Shown piece after piece: positions 1-5,771 of a stretch of 6,104 nucleotides of DNA. Every line of letters starts with the position of its first letter. Positions within the stretch are counted from its first letter, which is position 1. Origin of the DNA: an uncultured Phascolarctobacterium sp. GTDB lineage: Bacteria > Bacillota > Negativicutes > Acidaminococcales > Acidaminococcaceae. A program made the translations under genes and the position numbers. Below the pieces are notes generated by a model. The model saw only the letters and a list, made by a program, of their open reading frames with translations. It was not told the DNA's origin and searched no databases. The DNA is taken from NCBI GenBank assembly GCA_946002345.1, contig CAMFZA010000111.1, forward strand, positions 1 to 6,104, read 5' to 3'.

Positions 1-19
1 GCACTGAGATACAGCGCGC

Positions 20-619
20 ATGTTCGACCAATCCCAGCCCTGGTCCAAGGTGGTGGCTATGTCCCGCTTGGAAAAGAGCGTGCGCATGATGCAGCTTTAT
101 TGGTGTGTGGAGCCTATTTTGGGGCCTTATAGCGCCAATACGGACGAAATGATTGAACTGAGCCTGCAATGTGCATTACATAATGGTGCCATTAGCGATG
201 GCTCTTCCGTGGTAATTACGGCTGGTGTGCCCATCGGCACTCCCGGTAGTACGAATTTAATAAAGGTGGTCACTGTGGGAAATAAGCTTGTAAGCGGTAC
301 CGGTATTGGTCGCCGCAGTGTAACCGGCAAGCTGTGCATTTGCAGCACCGCTGCCGATTTTGCTAACAAACTGCAAAAGGGTGACGTCCTGGTTGTGGAC
401 GTGCTCAATGATGAATTTGTTCCGGCGGCTTCTGCCAAGGCAGCAGCCATTATTGCGGAAGAGGGCGGCCTGACCTCTTCTACCGCCATTGTGGGCATCA
501 CCTGTGGCCTGCCCGTTATTGTGGGCGCTGCCCGTGCCACCAGCACTTTGCCTGATGGGGCTTTGGTAACGGTGGATCCGGTTAGCGGTGATGTTTACGA
601 AGGCGATATTAATTTGTAA
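20..619 (+). CDS. pyk: Pyruvate kinase, C-terminal part with PEP-utilizer-type domain (5' end missing or frame-disrupted)
   Basis: Pyruvate kinase converts phosphoenolpyruvate and ADP to pyruvate and ATP in glycolysis. Only its C-terminal end is visible. Residues 1-85 match the allosteric C domain (VVAMSRLEKSVRMMQLYW, then ITAGVPIGTPGSTNLIKV). Residues 94-195 match the extra swivel domain seen in Bacillus-type pyruvate kinases (GTGIGRRSVTGK, then AAAIIAEEGGLTSSTAIVG and GLPVIVG). The full enzyme with this extension is usually about 580 residues, so the barrel and active site lie upstream or are lost. The frame carries a TGA at 5-7, and the ATG at 20 has no convincing ribosome binding site. 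The reading frame is therefore either broken by a frameshift near the window edge, a pseudogene remnant, or a sequencing error. A stand-alone regulatory fragment starting at 20 is less likely. The usual phospho-histidine of the swivel domain (LTSH) is serine here (residue 154). Identity of the domains is secure; integrity of the gene is not. Confidence 0.8.
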   Translation: MFDQSQPWSKVVAMSRLEKSVRMMQLYWCVEPILGPYSANTDEMIELSLQCALHNGAISDGSSVVITAGVPIGTPGSTNLIKVVTVGNKLVSGTGIGRRSVTGKLCICSTAADFANKLQKGDVLVVDVLNDEFVPAASAKAAAIIAEEGGLTSSTAIVGITCGLPVIVGAARATSTLPDGALVTVDPVSGDVYEGDINL

Positions 620-646
620 GCAGAAGGCTTGAGAAACGGTATTGCA

Positions 647-1636
647 ATGGACAAGAATCTGGACCCTGCATTAACTGAATTAGTTGTGCGTGTTTGCTTG
701 GCGGTGCGCCAAGGACGGGCTGAACTGGCGGAGTCAGGCTTTCAGGAGCTGCTAGCTCAAGAGGCTGCTGCTAAGGAGCAATGGTGGGGTCAGCTGGAAA
801 CCTGTGTGCTGACTGCTGCCAGAGGCAAGCACGGCAAGCTGCTGCAGGGATGGCTGAGCTTGCTAGCACCGGTGCTGCTCCAATCGGAGGAGCAGCTGCT
901 AGCATGCAAGGGAGATTTTCTAGGAAAGCTTACCTTTGCTGTGTGTGATAAGCGACTAGATGCTGTTAAGCCAAAGCTGCAGGAGCTGTGGCGGAGCTGG
1001 CTGCGGCGGCTTCACAACGGCGCTGCTGAGGACGGGCGGCGGGAGGAGCTGCGCCGGTGTACGGAGCTCTTGAATTTGGCGGCTCGCCTGGCAAGGCGTG
1101 GCTGGATTGAAGAAACTCGCTATGTGCTACGACTTGTGGCTTGGGCAGTGTTGCAAAATAAGGGTCGGCAGTCCTTGCTGCTTTGGCAAAATGTCATGGC
1201 CCAGCTATCCTTGCATTTTGCGGTTTATGCTCGCTGGGAAAGCTTTCCTAAGGCTTGCGCTGTCTATCATGAGCTGGTGCTTTTACTGGTGCTATTGGTG
1301 CGCCGGGCTGGTCGTGGGGCCCTTGACGAGCATCTGCGGACAGCGTATCTACAGCTATCCTTACGCACGGTGCGGGACCTGGTAACCAATATTGCCCGTT
1401 CCACCATGCAGGAGGATATGGATATCATTCGGCAATGGTACCAGCATTTGTGGCAGCTGGCAGGTGAGGATGCTCGTCGCAAGCAGTGCTTGATACTACT
1501 ATTACAGCTGAGTATTGCCTATTGGCAAAGGACGCTGCCCAAGAGCAGTAAAAAGCAGCTGCGCTTTTTGCAGGATTTACTGCAGCCCAATTTAATTGAT
1601 GCGGAGTATGAGAAGCTGCTCAAGGCTATTACATGA
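647..1636 (+). CDS. Hypothetical protein, leucine/tryptophan-rich, probably all-helical
   Basis: I do not recognise this family. From the ATG at 647 it encodes 329 residues. A TTG at 629 would add six residues, but its AGAAGG (622-627) sits only one base before it, too close to work. The ATG is preceded by a weak GAGAAACGG, so neither start is certain. The protein is rich in Leu, Ala, Glu, Gln, Arg and unusually in Trp (about a dozen), with few Gly or Pro, which suggests stacked amphipathic helices like TPR- or HEAT-type scaffolds. I cannot assign a repeat register. No signal peptide, catalytic motif or nucleotide-binding loop is visible. The most hydrophobic stretch (ELVLLLVLLVRR, about residues 209-220) is too short for a confident membrane span. 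The gene follows pyruvate kinase by 27 bases on the same strand and may be cotranscribed with it. The frame is open throughout and uses sensible codons, so I believe it is a real gene. Confidence 0.7.
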   Translation: MDKNLDPALTELVVRVCLAVRQGRAELAESGFQELLAQEAAAKEQWWGQLETCVLTAARGKHGKLLQGWLSLLAPVLLQSEEQLLACKGDFLGKLTFAVCDKRLDAVKPKLQELWRSWLRRLHNGAAEDGRREELRRCTELLNLAARLARRGWIEETRYVLRLVAWAVLQNKGRQSLLLWQNVMAQLSLHFAVYARWESFPKACAVYHELVLLLVLLVRRAGRGALDEHLRTAYLQLSLRTVRDLVTNIARSTMQEDMDIIRQWYQHLWQLAGEDARRKQCLILLLQLSIAYWQRTLPKSSKKQLRFLQDLLQPNLIDAEYEKLLKAIT

Positions 1637-1638
1637 TA

Positions 1639-1830
1639 CTCCCTCAGTCAGCTCGTAAACTCGCTGACAGCTCTCTCGGAGAGGGAGCACAAAGGTAACG
1701 TTATGACGGAAGGATCATTCTCCCTATCTTGCTGACAGCTCCCTCGGAGAGAGAGCACAAAGGGAATGCTTTGACGGAGGTATTGTCCTCCCTCGTTGAG
1801 GGAGGTGCTGTGCTTGCGAGGTAGAGGGAG
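1639..1830. repeat. Cluster of degenerate palindromic intergenic repeats
   Basis: This gene-free stretch is made of repeated blocks. CTCCCTC occurs at 1639-1645, 1739-1745 and 1788-1794 (partial at 1720-1725), and its reverse complement GAGGGAG at 1681-1687, 1798-1804 and 1824-1830. A roughly 50-base direct repeat occurs twice, at 1663-1713 and 1731-1780. Each copy begins GCTGACAGCT, contains CTCGGAGAG and GAGCACAAAGG, and ends GACGGA(A)GG. Inside the first unit GTCAGC (1647-1652) pairs with GCTGAC (1663-1668), nested within the CTCCCTC/GAGGGAG stem. A perfect 8-base-pair hairpin lies at 1787-1805 with a 3-base loop. The pattern resembles REP-like dispersed elements of Firmicutes genomes, inserted or amplified in tandem and partly decayed. 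Copy number elsewhere in the genome cannot be seen here. Confidence 0.75.
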
Positions 1831-1839
1831 TTTATTTAT
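1788..1839 (+). terminator. Possible rho-independent terminator formed by repeat arms
   Basis: CTCCCTC at 1788-1794 can pair with GAGGGAG at 1824-1830, and the second arm is followed directly by the T-rich TTTATTTAT (1831-1839). This could end transcripts from the pyk and hypothetical-gene side before the ribose operon. The same left arm can instead form the perfect short hairpin with 1798-1804, which lacks a T tract. The tail is interrupted by A residues, so strength is doubtful. Confidence 0.35.
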
Positions 1840-1842
1840 ACT
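1814..1842 (+). promoter_or_regulatory. Candidate sigma-70/A promoter for the rbs operon
   Basis: TTGCGA (1814-1819, 4 of 6 to TTGACA) is separated by 17 bases from TATACT (1837-1842, 5 of 6 to TATAAT). It is the best promoter-like pair I found before rbsK. Its -35 box lies inside the repeat cluster. A start about seven bases after the -10 box would fall near 1849, on top of the rbsK ribosome binding site (GAGGT, 1848-1852), leaving an unusually short leader. That weakens the call. The real promoter may lie elsewhere in 1637-1860. I see no clear operator or catabolite-control site. Confidence 0.3.
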
Positions 1843-1860
1843 AAAATGAGGTAAAGAATT

Positions 1861-2742
1861 ATGGCAAAAATTGTTGTAGTTGGTAGCTGTAATATCGATA
1901 TTACGGTGGAGTGCGATCGTTGGGCCAAGCCTGGCGAGACCATTTTTGGCAATCGTCTCACCGTAAATCCTGGTGGCAAGGGTGCCAACCAGGCTGTGGC
2001 TGCTGCCCGCCTAGGTGCGGAGGTGAAGATGGTGGGCTGCATTGGCGATGATGTATATGGTCAGCTGGTGCTAAAGGCCCTTAAGGAAAATAATGTGGAC
2101 AGCACCTATGTGAAGGTGCTGCCGGGAGAAAACAGCGGCACGGCTCACATTACTGTGGCCGAAAATGATAATAGCATTATCGTAATCAAGGCCGCCAATG
2201 ATTTAGTATCCCCGGCTCTTATTGATGAGGCCTGGGAGGCCATCAAGGAGGCCGACATTGTGCTGCTGCAGCACGAAATTCCTGCTGCTACCAATGCTTA
2301 TGTTATCGAAAAATGCTACGAGGCCGGTGTGACCGTAATGCTGAACCCCGCTCCTGTGGCTCCTGTACCTCCGGAGCTGTTGGCTAAGGTAACCTACCTT
2401 ACTCCCAATGAGCACGAGGCCGCTATTCTCTTTGCGGGACAGGGCAAGGCGGATATTTTGGGACGTAACCAGGGTAAGGTAATCATGACCTTGGGCAGCA
2501 AGGGTGTGGCCTACGCCGAAAAGGGTCAGGTTTATAATGTGCCGGGCTTCAAGGTGCAGCCCGTGGATACCACCGGTGCCGGCGATACCTTTAATGGTGC
2601 TTTTGCGGTGGCTCGTGCAAATGGTAAGAACATGTATGATAGCATTAGCTTTGCCAATGCAGCAGCGGCTTTATCCGTGCAAAAGCTGGGTGCTCAGGGC
2701 GGTATGCCTTACTTAAATGAAGTAGAGGAGATGTTGAAATAA
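1861..2742 (+). CDS. rbsK: Ribokinase
   Basis: Cytoplasmic PfkB-family sugar kinase that phosphorylates D-ribose with ATP to D-ribose 5-phosphate, feeding the pentose phosphate pathway and nucleotide synthesis. The 293 residues are close to the usual 300-310. The N-terminal strand (KIVVVGSCNID) leads to the sugar-binding GGKGANQA at residues 38-45 (PfkB signature 1). NPAP (162-165) and TPNEHEA (181-187) follow as in ribokinases, then TLGSKG (210-215). PfkB signature 2, DTTGAGDTFNGA at 236-247, forms the anion hole and contains the catalytic base Asp242. The ATG has a good ribosome binding site (GAGGT at 1848-1852, eight bases upstream). It is the first gene of the operon and its stop overlaps the rbsD start by one base. 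Other PfkB sugar kinases are similar, but the RbsD and ribose-type ABC neighbours make ribose by far the likeliest substrate. Confidence 0.96.
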   Translation: MAKIVVVGSCNIDITVECDRWAKPGETIFGNRLTVNPGGKGANQAVAAARLGAEVKMVGCIGDDVYGQLVLKALKENNVDSTYVKVLPGENSGTAHITVAENDNSIIVIKAANDLVSPALIDEAWEAIKEADIVLLQHEIPAATNAYVIEKCYEAGVTVMLNPAPVAPVPPELLAKVTYLTPNEHEAAILFAGQGKADILGRNQGKVIMTLGSKGVAYAEKGQVYNVPGFKVQPVDTTGAGDTFNGAFAVARANGKNMYDSISFANAAAALSVQKLGAQGGMPYLNEVEEMLK

Positions 2743-3140
2743 TGCAAAAGGGCGGAATGTTAAACAGCTCCATTGCCAAGGTGTTGGCTGATTTGGGGCA
2801 TACCGATACCATTGTTATCGGTGACTGTGGCTTGCCCGTACCGGCAGGTGTACCTAAGATTGATTTGGCTTTGAAGCCGGGAATGCCTTCCTTTGTGGAT
2901 GTTGTTACCGAGGTAGCCAAGAATATGGTTATCGAAAAGGTGGAGATTGCCGGCGAAATGGCAGGGCGTAACCCCGAGGTCTATGCTGCTATGCAGGCTC
3001 TTTTCCCGGAGCAAGAATGGATTGTTGACGAGAATCACGAAGCCTTTAAGGAAGCGACGAAAAAAGCTAAATGCGTGATTAGAACTGGCGAAATCACTCC
3101 CTACGCTAATATTATTTTGCATAGTAACGTATTTTTCTAA
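2742..3140 (+). CDS. rbsD: D-ribose pyranase
   Basis: RbsD converts beta-D-ribopyranose to beta-D-ribofuranose-side forms, supplying ribokinase with the anomer it can use. At 132 residues it is of typical family length (E. coli 139). It keeps the key features: MQKGGMLNSSIAKVLADLGH with catalytic His20, the GDCGLPVP segment at 27-34, and the C-terminal GEITPYANIIL, whose Tyr121 and Asn123 correspond to the sugar-binding Tyr/Asn pair of the family. The related fucose mutarotase FucU shares this fold, but the neighbours favour RbsD. The ATG overlaps the rbsK stop in TAATG, suggesting translational coupling, and a GAGGAG (2725-2730) inside rbsK serves as ribosome binding site. The gene is followed by an unusually long gap holding an inverted-repeat element. 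Confidence 0.96.
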   Translation: MQKGGMLNSSIAKVLADLGHTDTIVIGDCGLPVPAGVPKIDLALKPGMPSFVDVVTEVAKNMVIEKVEIAGEMAGRNPEVYAAMQALFPEQEWIVDENHEAFKEATKKAKCVIRTGEITPYANIILHSNVFF

Positions 3141-3142
3141 GC

Positions 3143-3316
3143 AAAACACGTGATAAGGCATCATCTGCTTCGCACCCATGGGTACAGCGCGACCAGCATG
3201 TGTTTGCTGCGCTACGCTTGCAACCACATGGGTCGTGGCTTGTTGCGGCTCCTAGGAGTACTAAATTGTACGCCGTCGTCGCCGCTCCTTGCATCTAATG
3301 CCTTCTGACGTGTTTT
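3143..3316. repeat. 174-base element with terminal inverted repeats, MITE-like, inside the rbs operon
   Basis: The ends are imperfect inverted repeats: 3143-3168 and the reverse complement of 3291-3316 agree at 21 of 26 positions, starting with a perfect AAAACACGT and including a perfect AAGGCAT. Inside are the perfect 10-base palindromes ACCCATGGGT (3174-3183) and CTCCTAGGAG (3249-3258), GCGGC/GCCGC arms at 3245-3249 and 3281-3285, and two GTAC motifs flanking TAAATT. It fills nearly the whole rbsD-rbsA gap and carries no convincing gene on either strand. It may be a miniature non-autonomous transposon or another dispersed palindromic repeat. In the mRNA the ends could pair to form a long closing stem. 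I see no clear target-site duplication. Confidence 0.65.
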
Positions 3317-3321
3317 AAGGA
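3317..3321 (+). promoter_or_regulatory. rbsA ribosome binding site abutting the inverted-repeat element
   Basis: AAGGA lies nine bases before the rbsA ATG and begins immediately after the last base of the right terminal repeat. Pairing of the element's ends in the transcript would therefore place a long stem directly beside this site, which could affect rbsA translation relative to rbsK and rbsD. The effect is inferred. Confidence 0.6.
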
Positions 3322-3330
3322 TGGTAATAT

Positions 3331-4812
3331 ATGGAAATAGAATTGAGAAACATCCACAAAGCCTTCGGTACTAACCAAGTGCTCAAGGGTGTAAATTTAA
3401 AATTAAAAAGTGGCGAAGTCCACGCCTTGATGGGCGAAAATGGCGCCGGCAAGTCCACCCTGATGAATATCCTCACCGGTATTCATAAGCAGGACCAGGG
3501 CCAGATTTTCGTGGACGGCAAGGAGGTAAGCTTTAAAAACCCATTGGAGGCCGAAGCTGCCGGCATCGCCTTTATCCATCAGGAGTTAAATATCTGGCCG
3601 AACCTGACCATTTTGGAAAATCTTTTCATGATGCACAGCGTAGCTAATGCCTGGGGCGTCTTGGATTTTAAGAAAATGCGCCAAATAGCCGAGGAAAAAT
3701 GTAAGGAAATTGCCATTGAGTTGCCTCTTGATGCAGAAGCAGGGGAATGCAGCGTGGGCCAGCAGCAGATGACGGAAATCGTGCGCAACCTTTTGGTGGA
3801 CGCTAAGGTGGTCATCATGGACGAGCCCACAGCAGCACTAACCGAGCGTGAAACCGACAAGCTTTTTGAGGTCATGCGCTCCCTGAAAAAGCGTGGCGTG
3901 GCCATGGTTTATATTTCCCACCGCATGGAGGAGGTATTCAGCCAATGTGACACCGTAACCGTTATGCGGGATGGTGTTTCCGTGGATACGAAATCCGTAG
4001 CCGACTATGGTCGGGAGCAAATCGTGCGGGATATGGTTGGTCGCTCCATTACGGAGTTCTACCCGCCCCGTGGCAATAAGCCGGGAGAGGTGGTGCTGGA
4101 GGTCAAGTCCTTTCAACAGCCGGGCCTCTTCCATAATATTAACTTCACTCTGCGCAAGGGCGAGATTTTAGGCGTGGCCGGACTTATGGGTGCCGGTCGC
4201 ACGGAAATCATGCGCGCTATTTTTGGCGTGGATGGCTGTCAAAGCGGTGAAATTACCCTTAAGGGCCAGAATTTGCATATTAATAAGCCCGAGGATGCCA
4301 TCAAGGCAGGCATTGGCTTCGTTACTGAAAACCGTAAGAGCGAGGGCTTGATTTTGGACTTTTCCATTCTGCGTAATATTGCTCTGCCCAGTGTGGATAG
4401 CTTTGCCAAGAAGAGCGTTATCAACTTCAAAAGCCTGAATGAGTTTGCCCATAAAATGGCCAGCAAGCTGGGCGTCAAGGCCCAGGACCTGGATTTGGAG
4501 GCAGGCTCCCTTTCCGGTGGTAACCAACAAAAAGTGGTTATCGCTAAATGGGTGGGCAAAAAGCCGGATATTATCATTATGGATGAACCGACTCGTGGTA
4601 TCGACGTAGGCGCCAAGCGTGATATTTATGAGCTGATGAACGAGCTCACTGCTAATGGCGTTTCCATCATTATGGTCTCCTCCGAGCTACCCGAAATTTT
4701 GGGCATGAGCGACCGCATTATGGTAATCCATGAAGGTTGCATTGCCGGCGAGCTGCTCCATGAGGAAGCCAACCAAGAAAAAATCATGGCCTTGGCCACG
4801 GGAGGACAGTAA
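3331..4812 (+). CDS. rbsA: Ribose ABC transporter, tandem ATP-binding protein
   Basis: Cytoplasmic ATPase that powers ribose import through RbsC. At 493 residues it has the normal length of RbsA/MglA-type proteins with two fused ABC domains. Domain 1 (about 1-240) has Walker A GENGAGKS at 35-42, a variant signature SVGQQQ at 141-146, Walker B VVIMDEP at 160-166 and H-loop His197. Domain 2 (about 250-493) has a degenerate Walker A GLMGAGRTE at 284-292 with Arg instead of Lys, a canonical LSGGNQQK at 394-401, Walker B IIIMDEP at 414-420, and serine where the H-loop histidine would be (VSSELPE). This asymmetry is normal for the family: one site hydrolyses, the other is degenerate. Substrate specificity comes from RbsB. 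The ATG has AAGGA nine bases upstream. rbsC follows after five bases. Confidence 0.95.
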   Translation: MEIELRNIHKAFGTNQVLKGVNLKLKSGEVHALMGENGAGKSTLMNILTGIHKQDQGQIFVDGKEVSFKNPLEAEAAGIAFIHQELNIWPNLTILENLFMMHSVANAWGVLDFKKMRQIAEEKCKEIAIELPLDAEAGECSVGQQQMTEIVRNLLVDAKVVIMDEPTAALTERETDKLFEVMRSLKKRGVAMVYISHRMEEVFSQCDTVTVMRDGVSVDTKSVADYGREQIVRDMVGRSITEFYPPRGNKPGEVVLEVKSFQQPGLFHNINFTLRKGEILGVAGLMGAGRTEIMRAIFGVDGCQSGEITLKGQNLHINKPEDAIKAGIGFVTENRKSEGLILDFSILRNIALPSVDSFAKKSVINFKSLNEFAHKMASKLGVKAQDLDLEAGSLSGGNQQKVVIAKWVGKKPDIIIMDEPTRGIDVGAKRDIYELMNELTANGVSIIMVSSELPEILGMSDRIMVIHEGCIAGELLHEEANQEKIMALATGGQ

Positions 4813-4817
4813 AAATT

Positions 4818-5747
4818 ATGAATATGAAAGCAATGTTAAAAAAATCCGGCTCTGTTATCGGCTTGGTGGTGCTGTTCGCAGTTATCTCCTGCCTGAATAG
4901 CAGCTTTATTGATCCCAGTAACCTGAAAAACCTGCTGCGTCAGGTTTCCATCAACGCCCTCATTTCCTTTGGTATGACCTTTGTTATTTTAACCGGTGGC
5001 ATTGACTTGTCCGTTGGCAGTATTTTGGCTCTGAGCTCCGTGCTCATGGGCAGCTTTATTAAGAGTGGCAATGACCCCGTTGTGGGCATTGTGCTGGCCT
5101 GCCTTATCGGTGCTGTTTTGGGCGCTGTCAATGGCCTTGTTATTACCAAGGGCAAGGTGGCTCCCTTTATTGCTACCCTGGCTACCATGACCATTTTCCG
5201 CGGCTTGACGCTGGTGTATACCAATGGTAACCCCATCAGCAGCCTCACTGAAAGTGAGCTTTTCCACGGCTTTGGCCAAGGCTACATTGTGGGCCTGCCC
5301 GTGCCTGCCATCATGATGCTTTTGATGTTCGGCGTAGCTTATTTTATCCTGCACAAGACTACCTTGGGTCGCAAAACCTATGCTGTTGGCGGCAACGAAA
5401 AGGTTTCCTTTATTGCAGGTATTAAAATTGACAGAATCAAGATTTTCGCTTATACTATTACAGGCTTTTTGTGCGGCATGGCAGGCGCCATCCTCACCAG
5501 CCGTTTGAACAGCGCTCAGCCCACTGCAGGCACTGGTTATGAACTGGATGCTATTGCTGCAGTAGTATTGGGCGGCACCAGCTTAAGCGGTGGTAAGGGC
5601 CGTATCGTGGGTACCATTATTGGCGCCTTGATTATCGGCACCTTGAATAACGGCTTAAACATTTTGAATGTCTCCAGCTTCTACCAACAAGTTGTCAAAG
5701 GTATTGTAATTTTGCTGGCAGTCCTCATGGACCGCAAAAAGTCTTAA
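4818..5747 (+). CDS. rbsC: Ribose ABC transporter permease
   Basis: Integral membrane subunit forming the ribose channel, probably as a homodimer. The 309 residues fit the BPD_transp_2 family (E. coli RbsC 321). Hydrophobic spans are visible at about residues 12-26, 46-60, 64-80, 88-109, 114-134, 160-178, 207-227, 243-252, 262-278 and 292-304. Family motifs include GGIDLSVGS (60-68), TTLGRKTYAVGGN (181-193) and the cytoplasmic-loop region GYELDAIAAVVLGGTSLSGG (240-259), which contacts the ATPase. The start at 4818 is favoured over the in-frame ATG at 4824 because GGAGGA (4801-4806, inside the end of rbsA) is eleven bases before the first and too far from the second. The close packing implies coupling with rbsA. 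Confidence 0.95.
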   Translation: MNMKAMLKKSGSVIGLVVLFAVISCLNSSFIDPSNLKNLLRQVSINALISFGMTFVILTGGIDLSVGSILALSSVLMGSFIKSGNDPVVGIVLACLIGAVLGAVNGLVITKGKVAPFIATLATMTIFRGLTLVYTNGNPISSLTESELFHGFGQGYIVGLPVPAIMMLLMFGVAYFILHKTTLGRKTYAVGGNEKVSFIAGIKIDRIKIFAYTITGFLCGMAGAILTSRLNSAQPTAGTGYELDAIAAVVLGGTSLSGGKGRIVGTIIGALIIGTLNNGLNILNVSSFYQQVVKGIVILLAVLMDRKKS

Positions 5748-5755
5748 GACATTTT

Positions 5756-5761
5756 AGGAGG
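5756..5761 (+). promoter_or_regulatory. Strong ribosome binding site for rbsB
   Basis: A full AGGAGG sits ten bases before the rbsB ATG, the strongest Shine-Dalgarno match in the operon. This fits the need to make the binding protein in excess over the membrane components. The 24-base gap after rbsC shows no promoter or terminator. Confidence 0.75.
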
Positions 5762-5771
5762 AATCTTCAAC

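Noticed and set aside
1098..1385. Plus-strand 95-codon ORF overlapping the hypothetical gene in another frame
   Set aside because: It is wholly contained in the longer open frame, with a Cys/Trp-rich composition typical of an out-of-frame reading.
1639..1830. Short CRISPR array, because of repeated blocks
   Set aside because: The repeats are irregular in spacing, degenerate, and palindromic over most of their length, with no unique equal-length spacers and no cas gene in the window.
2760..3227. Minus-strand ORF of 155 codons across rbsD and the following gap
   Set aside because: It lies mostly antisense to the well-conserved rbsD, has no recognisable domain, and its start falls inside the inverted-repeat element. 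It is a shadow frame.
3112..3294. Minus-strand ORF of 60 codons inside the rbsD-rbsA element
   Set aside because: It has no family resemblance and no good ribosome binding site, and it runs into rbsD antisense. The sequence is better explained by palindromic repeat structure than by coding.
3331..4812. Missing Walker A lysine and H-loop histidine in the second half of RbsA as possible inactivation
   Set aside because: Degeneracy of one ATP site is the normal state of RbsA/MglA-type tandem ATPases, so it is not evidence of damage.
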